This document shows, piece by piece, positions 1-8,459 of a DNA stretch of 64,000 bases (the first letter of the stretch is position 1; each line of letters opens with the position of its first letter). The stretch is from Nannocystis exedens (GTDB lineage Bacteria; Myxococcota_A; Polyangia; Nannocystales; Nannocystaceae): positions 7,516,001 to 7,580,000 of the forward strand of contig NZ_NETK01000001.1 in assembly GCF_002343915.1 (NCBI RefSeq). Direction: 5' to 3'. A program made the translations under genes and the position numbers. Below the pieces are notes generated by a model that was not told where the DNA came from, did not search any database, and was given only the letters and a program-made list of their open reading frames with translations.

Positions 1-185
1 GGCCGCGGATGACCTCGCTGATGGCCGCGCCGCGGCAGGCGGACCTGCAGTTCCTGGCGTCGCTGGTCGAGGCGGGGACGCTCCGCCCGGTGATCGAGCG
101 CCAGTACTCGCTGGCCGAGACGCCGGCGGCGCTGGGGCACGTGGCCGCGGGGCACACGCAGGGCAAGGTCGTGATCGCGGTGTAG
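1..185 (+). CDS. C-terminal end of a zinc-type alcohol dehydrogenase / quinone oxidoreductase family protein (partial)
   Basis: Reading codons from base 3 gives about 60 residues ending at the TAG at 183-185. The end has the usual finish of the MDR (quinone oxidoreductase) family: a stretch on the region after the NAD(P) fold with VEAGTLRPVIERQYSLAETP, followed by ALGHVAAGHTQGKVVIAV. In the family this tail follows the nucleotide-binding fold and shapes the substrate pocket with the phrase on promoting one segment per hydride transfer from NAD(P)H. The catalytic and cofactor parts lie outside the window, so substrate cannot be judged. It converges on the type VI cassette, with a repeat array between the two stop codons. 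Confidence 0.85.
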   Translation, partial: PRMTSLMAAPRQADLQFLASLVEAGTLRPVIERQYSLAETPAALGHVAAGHTQGKVVIAV

Positions 186-191
186 GCCGTC

Positions 192-233
192 TGGCTCATC
201 GGGCATGTCCTTGGGGACATGCACGATGAAGCA
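192..233. repeat. Array of the 14-base TGYC-N6-GACA repeat (3 units)
   Basis: Three consecutive 14-base blocks: TGGCTCATCGGGCA (192-205), TGTCCTTGGGGACA (206-219) and TGCACGATGAAGCA (220-233). The middle unit is a perfect palindrome that extends to an 8-base stem (203-210 with 215-222, loop of 4). It lies between two convergent stop codons (185 and 251), so it could also act as a two-way terminator. Confidence 0.7.
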
Positions 234-250
234 TGACGAGGCCCGCGGCT

Positions 251-1090
251 TCAGCGGGCGTCGAAGCGCCACCAGCCGGTCGGGCCGCCGTAGTCCTCGC
301 CGAGGTGGCAGCGCACGACGCCGGCGAACCACTGCGACAGCTCGGCCGGGGTGCAGGAGTCGAGGTAGACGCGCAGCACGTCGGGGTCGTAGAAGCGGAA
401 GAAGGTCGGCTCCGGGGTGCCCTCGCGCTGGACCAGCAGGAACTTGCGCAGGTGCTGGCGGACCTCGAACAGCGACCGGTCGCTGACGAGCAGCACGCCC
501 CAGCGGTAGCCCCAGCCCTCGCGCACCAGGTCGTCGCGCAGGCGTGGGTCGGCCGACAGCGCGACCACGTGCGGGGCGGCGTCGGCCAGGCGCGCGCCCT
601 CGACGCCGTCGAACAGCGAGCGCCACGGCGCCACCGACTCGCGCACGAGCTCGGCGATCCGCGGCTCGGCGGCGGTGTCGAGGACGGCGAACAGCGGCCC
701 GGGGACCCGCTGCAGGGCCGCCAGCGCGGCCTCGGCGGCGGCCTCGTCGTCGGGCTCGCGCGACCACGGGGCCGGGGTGAGCGCCTCGACGTGGAAGGTG
801 AGGTCGGTGCCGCCGACGCGGATCCACTCGCCGTGGGCGAGCGGCGCGGTGGTGGTGACCGCCTGTCCCGAGAGCAAGGTCAGCGCCGGGCCGCCGAGGT
901 GGCGCAGGCGCGCCTCGGCGCCGTCCCACTCGACGGCGGCGTGCACCGGGGCGACGTTCGGGTCGTCGAGGACCAGCCCCGCCGCCGGGTCGCGGCCGAT
1001 CGTCAGGCCGCGGCCGGGGACGACGATCGCCTTCGCGCCCTGCTGCGGGCCCCAACACAGCTCGAGGATGCCGCGCCGGGTCGCGCTCAT
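251..1090 (-). CDS. FHA domain fused to DUF4123 (type VI secretion effector adaptor)
   Basis: 279 residues. Residues about 10-103 form a forkhead-associated domain: the GR of IGRDP at 32-33 and the conserved histidine at 50 match the phosphothreonine-binding fold. Residues about 131-260 match DUF4123, the adaptor/chaperone family (Tap/TEC) that loads effectors onto VgrG or PAAR spikes; the ending with FRFYDPDVLRVYL is characteristic. Start ATG at 1090 overlaps the stop of the upstream beta-propeller gene (ATGA), so translation is probably coupled. It is the last gene of the vgrG cassette. The fusion suggests loading could depend on threonine phosphorylation, which is inference; FHA proteins are known regulators of type VI secretion in other systems. 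Confidence 0.85.
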   Translation of the reverse strand: MSATRRGILELCWGPQQGAKAIVVPGRGLTIGRDPAAGLVLDDPNVAPVHAAVEWDGAEARLRHLGGPALTLLSGQAVTTTAPLAHGEWIRVGGTDLTFHVEALTPAPWSREPDDEAAAEAALAALQRVPGPLFAVLDTAAEPRIAELVRESVAPWRSLFDGVEGARLADAAPHVVALSADPRLRDDLVREGWGYRWGVLLVSDRSLFEVRQHLRKFLLVQREGTPEPTFFRFYDPDVLRVYLDSCTPAELSQWFAGVVRCHLGEDYGGPTGWWRFDAR

Positions 1091-2145
1091 GCTGTCCCTT
1101 CGGGCAGGTTCCACGCGACGATCTGGGCAGTGCCGCGCTCGAACGCGAGGAAGCGCCGCGGGCCCGACCACACCGCGCCCTGCAGGCCGCGCGAGGGGCC
1201 GAGGTCGAGCAGGAGGCGCGGGCCGACGGCGAGCATCATCCAGGTGACGCCGCCGGTGGCGACGCGGATGTCGAGGGCGTCGCCGGCGGGGGCGAAGGCG
1301 CCGAAGCCGACGTCGCCGACGGCGTGGAGCTTGGCCAGGCGGCGCACCTCGGGCTCGCCGGTCGCGCCCCAGCCGACGCGGTGGAGCGTGAAGTCGCGGA
1401 CGCCCATCACGTCGGCGGTGCAGGCCGCCAGCACCGCGAGCGGCTGCGACGGGTGGATCCGCAGCGCGTGGACCTCGGAGGCGCCGGCGTCGGCGAGCGC
1501 GGTCCGGGCGGCGCGGGCCAGCGGGTGATCGGCGAGCGGCTGCATCGCCGCGTCGAACACCACGAGGCCGCCGTCGCGAGCGATCGCCACCGCGTCGGCG
1601 CCGGCCGCCCAGCCCTGGCCGGCGTCGCGGGCCCGCGGCAGCGGGGCGGCGCCGAGGCGGCGGTCGGTCGCGAGGTCGAACACCTCGACGCGGCCGAGCA
1701 CCAGGCCGCCGTCGTCGTACCGGCTGGTGTCCTCGACCTGCACGGCCAGGCGGTTCTCCTGTCCCGAGAGCCAGGTGCCGGCGATCAGCGAGTCGTCTCC
1801 CCGGACCATGCGCAATTGCTTGGTGACCCGCTGGTCGAGGTCGTAGCGGACCATGCGCCGGCTCTGCAGGTAGGTGCAGGCGCGCCCGGGCATGGCCGGG
1901 TGGACCGGCGCGAGCTCGCCGCTGGCGATCGCGGGGACGACGTCGAGGTGGTGCTCGCGGATCGCCGCCCCGTGCTCGTCGACGTGCAGCGAGCACAGCG
2001 CGTTCTCGTACGAGATCACGGCGGCCGCGGCGGGCGAGCCGACCGGGACCACGCAGGCGACCAGGGCGTCGTCGAGCGGGTAGTCGTGGAAGGCGACGGC
2101 GAGCAGCTCGCGGCGCTCGACGTCGGGGCCGGGCTGGACGATCAC
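1087..2145 (-). CDS. Uncharacterised beta-propeller-like protein of the vgrG cassette
   Basis: 352 residues. I do not recognise a named family, but the sequence has the repeat style of a WD40/beta-propeller protein: short strands alternating with turns containing DGG, GD and W/F residues, for example VAIARDGGLVVFDAA and ALRIHPSQPLAVLAACTAD. No signal peptide or membrane segment. The GTG start at 2145 shares four bases (GTGA) with the stop of the PAAR-amidohydrolase gene, and its own stop overlaps the next start by ATGA. Position between an effector candidate and its adaptor makes it a candidate partner, scaffold or immunity protein; that is inference from order only. Confidence 0.6.
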   Translation of the reverse strand: MIVQPGPDVERRELLAVAFHDYPLDDALVACVVPVGSPAAAAVISYENALCSLHVDEHGAAIREHHLDVVPAIASGELAPVHPAMPGRACTYLQSRRMVRYDLDQRVTKQLRMVRGDDSLIAGTWLSGQENRLAVQVEDTSRYDDGGLVLGRVEVFDLATDRRLGAAPLPRARDAGQGWAAGADAVAIARDGGLVVFDAAMQPLADHPLARAARTALADAGASEVHALRIHPSQPLAVLAACTADVMGVRDFTLHRVGWGATGEPEVRRLAKLHAVGDVGFGAFAPAGDALDIRVATGGVTWMMLAVGPRLLLDLGPSRGLQGAVWSGPRRFLAFERGTAQIVAWNLPEGTA

Positions 2146-4286
2146 AGCCAGCCCTCCGGGCCGGTGAAGCGCAGCGGGCCCTGCTTGACCGCGTCCTGCA
2201 TCCGCGACAGGCGGGCCTGGTCGCACGCGGCCGCGAGCACCTGGTGCCGGCGCTCGAGGTCGGACAGCATCTTGGCCTTGTCGCCGCCGTCGAGCCGGCC
2301 GATCGCGGCGGTGAGGTTGTCCTTGAGCTTGTCGACGATCTTGTCGAGCCGGTAGAACTTGATCGGGTTGATCAGCGCGAACTGGTGGAACAGATAATGC
2401 GCGGACCACTGGCCCTCGAGCGCGGTCGAGACCTGCTCGAGCGCCTTGATGGTCTCCTCGTACCACTTGCGGTAGCCGTGCTTGTCCATCAGGATCATGT
2501 ACCAGTCGGTGCCGAACATCAGCTTGTCGACCATGTACGGGTATTCGCGCAAGATCTCGACCAATTGGTGCCAGTAGGGCACGTCCTCGCCGCCCCACGC
2601 CTCGTACTTGTTGAAGATCGGCAGGTAGGACAGGTCGGTGTAGAAGTTGGGGTACTCGCCGCACAGCTCGACGATGCTGCGGATCCAGCTCTTGGCGTAG
2701 ATCGTGTCCTTGGCGTCGACCGAGGGCATGGCCTTGCCCGCGAACGGCGACTCGGGCCACAGCTCGTGGATGCTCTTGTAGTAGCGCGAGCCGGCCCGGC
2801 CGATCGCCCACTTCTGGAACTCGCGCAGCTCGGCGTGCGTCATCGTCGGCTTCTTGAAGTCGGCGACCGGGTCGCGCCACAGCTTGTCGTCGGAGGCCCA
2901 GTGGGCCAGGCACAGCCGCAGCGACGGGTTGTCCTGCATCACCAGGCGCCACGCCTCCGGGTGGACGAAGTGGTCCTGGAAGTACTGCATGCGCTCGCGG
3001 TCGTCGAGCGAGCCGTCGATCGGGTGCTTGTAGCGCTCGCGCACCTCCTCGCTGGCGAGGTCGATGTAGAGCTTGCGGTGGTGGGTGTACCAGCCCTCCG
3101 GGGTGCAGTGGGTCTGGAGCGGCAGGTTCTCGCTCGCCAGGCGGCTGAAGAAGGCGCGCGTGACCTCGCCGGTCTGCCTGCCGCGCTCGGTCGACTCCTT
3201 CGGCATGTAGCCCTGCGAGGTGTACATCTTGAGGCCGACGTAGAGGCCGCCGTTCTCGACCAGCGACTTGAACGGGGCGTCGGCCTTCTCGAGCTTGATG
3301 TAGCGGCGCGGCTCGAAGTGGTAGAGCGGGAGCAGGCGCAGGGGGTTCTGCGCGGCCACCATCTCGGTGCGGCGCCGCTGCTGGCGCCACGTCTCGTAGC
3401 AGTTGGAGCGCTGGTCCTTGAGGTAGCGGTCGAACTGGCGCGAGCTCTCGATCGGGCCCTCCTGCGCCTGCAGCTCGCCCTCCTCGTGGTCCATCGGCAG
3501 GTCCTCGTTGCTGTCGAGGTAGACCCGCCGGCAGTCCTCGTAGCGCTGGGTGCCGTCCCTGCGGTTGGCGTACCAGCGGCGGCCCTCCTCGTCCTCCTGG
3601 TAGATGTGCAGGCCGTCGTAGCCGTCGAGGTGGCAGAAGTCCATGTCCATCGTCAGCACGATCGAGACGCCGACGAAGTAGCCGCCGGCGCCGCCGGCGA
3701 GGAAGTCGATGCCGTTGTTCTCGCTGATGAGGCGCTCGCCGACCACGTGGGTCGGCTCGGGCGCGACCTCCCCCAGGTCGCCGACCATGAGCGAGCTGAG
3801 GAGCGGGACGCCGGCCATGAAATTGACGGTGCCGCGATCGATGCGCAGCCCGAGCGCCTTGTCGCGCAGCGGCGGCAGCGGGGCGCAGTTGCCGCTCTGG
3901 ATGTGCATGTGCGCGTCGATGATGACCGGCGGGAAGCCCTCGAGCTCCGGCGGGCGCTGCTCGTAGGGGCACTTCTCGCAGAACGGCTTGTCGGTCTTGA
4001 GCGCCTCGGTCTGCGCGGTCGAGCCGATGAGCACCGTCGGGCAGCCCTGGGCGACGGCGCCGCCGTGGGCGGTGGCGTCGCCGAGGCGCGCGGCCGGCAT
4101 GTTGCCGAAGATCACCGTCTGCTCGCCCTGCGCGATCAGGTCGGGGCCGCACGGACAGACGAGGCCGTCGCCCAACCTGGCCGCAGGGACATTGCCGATG
4201 ATGATGGTCGCGTCGCCGACGCAGACCGGCCCGCCGCCGTGCACGGGGCAGGTGTGACCGTCCGTGATGCGTGCGCTGGGCGGCAT
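2142..4286 (-). CDS. PAAR-repeat protein fused to an amidohydrolase-type TIM-barrel (candidate type VI effector)
   Basis: 714 residues. Residues 1-91 are a PAAR domain, with repeated GNxPAARLGD blocks at 31-40 and 61-70; PAAR forms the sharp tip on VgrG. From about 118 on there is an amidohydrolase-2-like metal-dependent hydrolase: the metal-ligand motif DAHMHIQ at 124-130 (HxH), further histidines such as LCLAHWASD, and the late FGTDWYM motif typical of the family. Between the two lies a Cys-containing linker (FCEKCPYE). The gene begins 3 bases after the vgrG stop and overlaps the following gene. A PAAR-borne enzyme is the classical layout of a specialised type VI effector; the substrate is unknown. 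It could instead be a structural spike with a degenerate enzyme. Confidence 0.85.
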   Translation of the reverse strand: MPPSARITDGHTCPVHGGGPVCVGDATIIIGNVPAARLGDGLVCPCGPDLIAQGEQTVIFGNMPAARLGDATAHGGAVAQGCPTVLIGSTAQTEALKTDKPFCEKCPYEQRPPELEGFPPVIIDAHMHIQSGNCAPLPPLRDKALGLRIDRGTVNFMAGVPLLSSLMVGDLGEVAPEPTHVVGERLISENNGIDFLAGGAGGYFVGVSIVLTMDMDFCHLDGYDGLHIYQEDEEGRRWYANRRDGTQRYEDCRRVYLDSNEDLPMDHEEGELQAQEGPIESSRQFDRYLKDQRSNCYETWRQQRRRTEMVAAQNPLRLLPLYHFEPRRYIKLEKADAPFKSLVENGGLYVGLKMYTSQGYMPKESTERGRQTGEVTRAFFSRLASENLPLQTHCTPEGWYTHHRKLYIDLASEEVRERYKHPIDGSLDDRERMQYFQDHFVHPEAWRLVMQDNPSLRLCLAHWASDDKLWRDPVADFKKPTMTHAELREFQKWAIGRAGSRYYKSIHELWPESPFAGKAMPSVDAKDTIYAKSWIRSIVELCGEYPNFYTDLSYLPIFNKYEAWGGEDVPYWHQLVEILREYPYMVDKLMFGTDWYMILMDKHGYRKWYEETIKALEQVSTALEGQWSAHYLFHQFALINPIKFYRLDKIVDKLKDNLTAAIGRLDGGDKAKMLSDLERRHQVLAAACDQARLSRMQDAVKQGPLRFTGPEGWL

Positions 4287-4289
4287 GGC

Positions 4290-6446
4290 TCAGGTCTCCG
4301 CTCCGCGGTCGGCCGGTCGCGGCGAGACGGGCTCGGCCGGCTTCGCGTCCTCGGGGGCGATCGGGGCGCAGCCGCTGCCCGCCAGCGCGGCGCCGCCCGA
4401 GTTGACCTTGACCAGGCGGCCCTGGATCACCACGCCCGAGGCGTCGATCGTGATGAAGCCGCCCGGGCCCCTGACGGTGATGCCGGTGCCGGCCTCGATG
4501 ACGATCGTCGGCGCCTTGACGTGGACCTCGGCGCCCGACTCGAGCGCGGTCTTGCTGCCGACCTTGACGTGCGCCTCGTCGCCGACGGTCAGCGAGGTGG
4601 TCTTGTCGACCTTGGCCATCGCCGAGCCCTCGACGTGGTCGTGGCGGTCGACGCGGACCAGCGTGTACTCGTTCTTGTCGATGATGACGTGCTGGTTGCC
4701 GTCGCCGTCGATGCCGCCGATGTGCACGTAGGCGTCGCCGCCGACGTGCTCGTGGCGGTGGCGGTCGACGCGGATGTGGCGGTCGCGCATCACCAGCTCG
4801 TTGAAGTCGCCGACCTTCTCGCCGTTGACGGCGTCGCCGACCCGCAGGTGGCGGTCGTGCAGGACGTTCTCCATCCGGTCGTGCTTGACGTGGATGTCGA
4901 GGTCGCGCTCGGCGTGCATGAAGATCTGCTCCGAGCCCTTGAGGTCCTCGTAGCGGAACTCGTTGTAGCCGCCGCCGCCGAGCGAGCTCTCCGACTTGAT
5001 CGTGCTCTTGGTCTTCTCCGCCGGCAGCGGGTACGGCACGGGGTTGTTGCCGTGGTAGACGCGGCCGGTGATGATCGGCTTGTCGGGGTCGCCCTCGAGG
5101 AAGTCGACCAGGACCTCGTGGCCGATCCGCGGGATGAACATGGCGCCCCAGCCGGCGCCGGCCCACAGCTGGCTGACGCGGATCCAGCAGCTGCTGTGAT
5201 CGTCGAACCTGCCCTGGCGGTCCCAGTGGAACTGGACCATGACGCGGCCCTGATCGTCGACGTGGACCTCCTCGCCGGGCGGGCCGACGACCACGGCCGA
5301 CTGCAGGCCGCGCACGAACGGCCGCGGGGTGGTCCGCGGCGGGCGGTAGATCGTGGCCCGCTCGATGCAGGTGAACCGCGACTCGTAGACGAAGGCGTTG
5401 GCGCTGTTGGCGTCCTGGTCGAGCACCTGCGGCTGCTCGCCGCGGTGGCTGACGGTCAGCAGGGTGTAGTCGCCGTTGAGCTCGCTGCGGCGGTGGCCCG
5501 TCAGCGTGAACGCGTAGCCGGGCACGAGGCGCATGCAGTCGCCCTTGCCGGCGCCGCTGCGGCGGGTCGCCTGCATCGCCTCGAGCCGGTTCCTGGCGAT
5601 GCCCGGGCCGCGGTCGGGGTCGTTGCCGGTCGGGAAGCGGTACTCGCCCGGGTAGTCGTAGACCTCGAGGTCAATGTCCTGCTTGGCCTCGGCGCGGACC
5701 TCCATGCCCTGCTCGGGGGTCGGGAAGTAGAAGTCGCGCAGGCTGGCCTTGCCCGAGCGGATGTGCTGGCCGAAGCGGAACTCGTGGATGTGCTCGCGAT
5801 CCTCGACGTGCCCGTCGGCGCTGTTCCACCACACCTGCGGGTCGCCGGCGATCGGCCGGTGCGTGCCCTTGTGGTCGGACATCACGAGCACGTGCTTGTC
5901 CTCCTCGTGCTCGAAGTAATAGAAGAGGCCGTCCTCCTCGAGCAGCCGGCTGATGAAGTCCCAGTCGCTCTCGCGGTACTGCACGCAGTAGTTCCGCGGG
6001 GCGTAGGAGCCGACGACGTCGAACCGGTAGGCGCTCGGCTTGAAGCCGGCCGCCTCGAGCACCGCGCGGATGATGTCGGGCGTGCGCTGCTCCTGGAAGA
6101 TCCGGCAGTCCTGGCGCAGCGTCAGCCGCCACACCCGCGGCACCAGGGTGACGGCGAACAGGGCGAACTCGCGGCTCTCGCCGATGTACTCGGCGTGGGC
6201 GACGATGCCGTGGACGAACCGCGGCTCGTCGACGCCGGCGATCTCGAGCACCCCGGTCTTGCCGACCAACTGGTCGACCTCGAGCATGTGCGGGCAGGCG
6301 AGCTCGAGGCGGAACTCGTACAGCGCGCTGACCCCCTCCTGGCCGCGAAACCGCAGCACGCGGGTCTCGGCGTCGGCGCCGTCGACGGTGAAGGTGTAGA
6401 CCGGACGGTTGCCGATCAACGCGAGAATAGTTGCGAGCGCTGCCAT
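4290..6446 (-). CDS. vgrG: Type VI secretion tip protein VgrG (TssI)
   Basis: 718 residues, the normal size of a VgrG without a large C-terminal effector domain. The N-terminal two thirds match the gp27-like part (for example the YRESDWDFISRLLEEDGLFY signature), followed by the gp5 OB-fold with VMVQFHWDRQG and the SCWIRVSQLWAGAGWGAMFIPRIGHEVLVD region split across it, then the beta-helix of repeated short VxV/DRH strands. The start at ATG 6446 is preceded by GGGAGGG six bases upstream. It is the first gene of the four-gene cassette. No tss sheath or membrane-complex genes are in the window, so this is an orphan vgrG island that relies on a core apparatus elsewhere. Confidence 0.95.
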   Translation of the reverse strand: MAALATILALIGNRPVYTFTVDGADAETRVLRFRGQEGVSALYEFRLELACPHMLEVDQLVGKTGVLEIAGVDEPRFVHGIVAHAEYIGESREFALFAVTLVPRVWRLTLRQDCRIFQEQRTPDIIRAVLEAAGFKPSAYRFDVVGSYAPRNYCVQYRESDWDFISRLLEEDGLFYYFEHEEDKHVLVMSDHKGTHRPIAGDPQVWWNSADGHVEDREHIHEFRFGQHIRSGKASLRDFYFPTPEQGMEVRAEAKQDIDLEVYDYPGEYRFPTGNDPDRGPGIARNRLEAMQATRRSGAGKGDCMRLVPGYAFTLTGHRRSELNGDYTLLTVSHRGEQPQVLDQDANSANAFVYESRFTCIERATIYRPPRTTPRPFVRGLQSAVVVGPPGEEVHVDDQGRVMVQFHWDRQGRFDDHSSCWIRVSQLWAGAGWGAMFIPRIGHEVLVDFLEGDPDKPIITGRVYHGNNPVPYPLPAEKTKSTIKSESSLGGGGYNEFRYEDLKGSEQIFMHAERDLDIHVKHDRMENVLHDRHLRVGDAVNGEKVGDFNELVMRDRHIRVDRHRHEHVGGDAYVHIGGIDGDGNQHVIIDKNEYTLVRVDRHDHVEGSAMAKVDKTTSLTVGDEAHVKVGSKTALESGAEVHVKAPTIVIEAGTGITVRGPGGFITIDASGVVIQGRLVKVNSGGAALAGSGCAPIAPEDAKPAEPVSPRPADRGAET

Positions 6447-6654
6447 CCGACCCTCCCGACCACCGCGGACTGCTTGCCGAACAAGGCCGCGACGGTAGCC
6501 GAGGTCCGGCCGCCGGAGCAAGGCGCGCGAGGTCGTAGAACGTCGTTTGCGTGCGCGAGAATGGCCATTGGCGCGATCCCGGCGCCGGGGCGGGCTTGGT
6601 CTTGCGCGGCGCCGGCGGTCGGGGCCGATGGCCGCGGGACCTGGCGCGCGCGAC

Positions 6655-6670
6655 ATGACCCTCGGGTCAT
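6655..6670. terminator. Short hairpin after the arrestin-like gene
   Basis: ATGACCC and GGGTCAT (7-base perfect stem, 2-base formal loop) lie 33 bases beyond the stop of the arrestin-like gene and upstream of vgrG. There is no T-tract, so termination is only a suggestion. Confidence 0.3.
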
Positions 6671-6702
6671 CCTGGATGCGTCGGCTGCGACGCGGTCAGG
6701 TG

Positions 6703-8412
6703 TCAGCGGTAGTGGCCGCGGCGGCCCTCGATGTGCTTGCCGACGACGGTGAGCGCGGTGATCCGGTCGAGCTGCTCGAGCGGATCGGCGAGCGGGCCGT
6801 CGACGGCGACGCGGACCGAGCCGGCGTCGACCACGATCTCGCCGGCGCCCGGCCACAGGGGGGCCAGCGGCAGCTCGGTGGCCGGCGGGCTGCCGTCCTC
6901 GGCGCGCCACACGAGGTGGTGCCGGCGATCGATCGGGACGCCGGGGCGGGCCTCGAACAGGGTGCGCCGCGGGCGGCCGCGGGCGTCCCAGTCGGTGCGC
7001 ACGGCGATCGCCACGCCGTCGACGGCGGCGGTCACCGCCATGCTGGCGCGCTGCAGGCGGCCGCCGAGCTGGCCGGCCGCGCGCTCCCACGCCGGCACGG
7101 CCGCGGCCATGGCCGTCGGGGCGGGCATCACCTCGCGCGCGGCCGCCAGCGCGGCCGCCACCGCCTTGACGTCCTCGACGAACCGGCGCAGCGCCGCCGC
7201 GTCGCGCCCCGGCTCGTCGACCTCGAACACCAGGCCGCGATCGTCGGCGGCCCGCGGCGGGCAGCGGCGCAGCAACTCGGAGACATGTTGATTGAGACAT
7301 GTCGTTTGAGACATGTCCCTTCCGACCAGCTTCGGGGGCGCGCCGGTGAGGGCGAGGCCGAGGCCGAGGTCGGGGGTGGTGAGGCGGGCGACGGCGACCG
7401 CGCCGCGGCCGTCGACGTGCTCGCGGGAGATCCGCAGCGCGGCGCCGGCGACGGCCCCGTGCATCGCCCCGGGCTCCCACGCGAGGCCGCTGCGGGCGGC
7501 GACGTCGCGCCACAGCGCCTCGACGCGGCGGGTGCCGACGGCCGGCGGGGCCTGCTCGCCCTGCAGCGCCGGCTCGCGGCGGCCGACCACGGTCAGCGGG
7601 ATCCACACCTCCGGGTCGCGCGACCACGGCACGTCGACCTTGGCGTGGAGGTACCAGGCCAGGGCGACGCCGCCGTGGTCAAAGCCGGCGACCACGCCCT
7701 CGGGGAGCTGCAAGGTGAAGGCGAGCGGCTCGGTCTCACGCAGGCGGTCGGCCGGGAGGGTCCAGCGGCAGACCTCGTGGCGGTGGCTGGTGCGGCCGAG
7801 GAAGCCGTCGGCGCTCTCGAGCGCGACGAGGGCGAGGGTGGCCTCGCGGTAGGCGTGGCGCTGGGGGTCGGCGAGGGCGATCGCGCCGCGCAGCGGCTCG
7901 CCGGGGCCGACGACGGTGGTGCCGAGCGAGAGCTCGAAGTCGGGCGACTCGCCCTGCGTCGGGCCCGAGGCGAACACGCTGGTGGCCGGCGGGCTCGCGG
8001 TCTCGGCCGGCGCGCTCTCGACGTGGGCGACGAAGGTGGCGCGCGCGTCGGGCCACCACGGCACGCTGGCGTGGACGTGGTAGGTGTACGAGATCCGGTA
8101 CGAGCCGCCGCTGTAGCTGACCGGCGCGCCGGCAGGCAGGCGGAAGGTGACGCTCCACGAGTGCTCGCCGATGGGGAGCGGCCCGGCCTCGCGCACGCGG
8201 GCGCGCTGGCGCAGGAACTCGACCACGCGCTCCTCGGTGCCGTTCTCGCGCTCGCGGAAGCGGTCGAGCGCGCCGCGCAGCTCGACGTCGACGAACTCGA
8301 GCGGCACCTCCTCGCGGCAGTGCAGCACCACCCGGGCGACGAACGGCTGGCCGGCGACCACCACCCGCGGGGTGTAGAGCTGGATCCGCGGCCGGCGGCG
8401 GAGCAGGGGCAC
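6703..8412 (-). CDS. Arrestin-like domain protein
   Basis: 569 residues from the GTG at 8412. The first 330 or so residues are beta-rich with the pattern of arrestin-like proteins: a start of PRIQLYTPRVVVAGQPFVAR, then ELRGALDRF and PAGAPVSYSGGSYRISYTYHV, where paired immunoglobulin-like sheets are expected. This fold also includes SpoOM-type proteins. The C-terminal third is alpha-helical and Ala-rich, then strand-rich, without a recognised family. A 42-base array of the 14-base repeat lies in frame at 7286-7327 and adds the segment RDMSQTTCLNQHV to the protein. The GTG start is the best available but has no clear ribosome site; the upstream lipoprotein gene ends 47 bases before it. Confidence 0.65.
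   Translation of the reverse strand: MPLLRRRPRIQLYTPRVVVAGQPFVARVVLHCREEVPLEFVDVELRGALDRFRERENGTEERVVEFLRQRARVREAGPLPIGEHSWSVTFRLPAGAPVSYSGGSYRISYTYHVHASVPWWPDARATFVAHVESAPAETASPPATSVFASGPTQGESPDFELSLGTTVVGPGEPLRGAIALADPQRHAYREATLALVALESADGFLGRTSHRHEVCRWTLPADRLRETEPLAFTLQLPEGVVAGFDHGGVALAWYLHAKVDVPWSRDPEVWIPLTVVGRREPALQGEQAPPAVGTRRVEALWRDVAARSGLAWEPGAMHGAVAGAALRISREHVDGRGAVAVARLTTPDLGLGLALTGAPPKLVGRDMSQTTCLNQHVSELLRRCPPRAADDRGLVFEVDEPGRDAAALRRFVEDVKAVAAALAAAREVMPAPTAMAAAVPAWERAAGQLGGRLQRASMAVTAAVDGVAIAVRTDWDARGRPRRTLFEARPGVPIDRRHHLVWRAEDGSPPATELPLAPLWPGAGEIVVDAGSVRVAVDGPLADPLEQLDRITALTVVGKHIEGRRGHYR
7286..7327. repeat. Array of the 14-base repeat inside the arrestin-like gene (3 units, 42 bases)
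   Basis: Blocks TGTTGATTGAGACA (7286-7299), TGTCGTTTGAGACA (7300-7313) and TGTCCCTTCCGACC (7314-7327) follow one another with no gap. Three units make 42 bases, which keeps the reading frame open. Confidence 0.75.
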
Positions 8413-8459
8413 ATCCAGAGGATAGCCGATGTAACCGAGCCTGCGTACGCGGGCCGCGG

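Noticed and set aside
842..1773. TGTCCCGAGAGC at about 843 and 1760, similar to the repeat core
   Set aside because: Both lie in ordinary coding sequence for LSGQ, lack GACA and have no neighbour units, so coincidence is more likely.
2244..6752. A plus-strand open frame of about 1500 codons over the vgrG cassette
   Set aside because: It is Val/Ala/Leu/Asp-rich antisense of well-supported minus-strand genes. GC-rich codon bias keeps the opposite strand open. No motif or start supports it.
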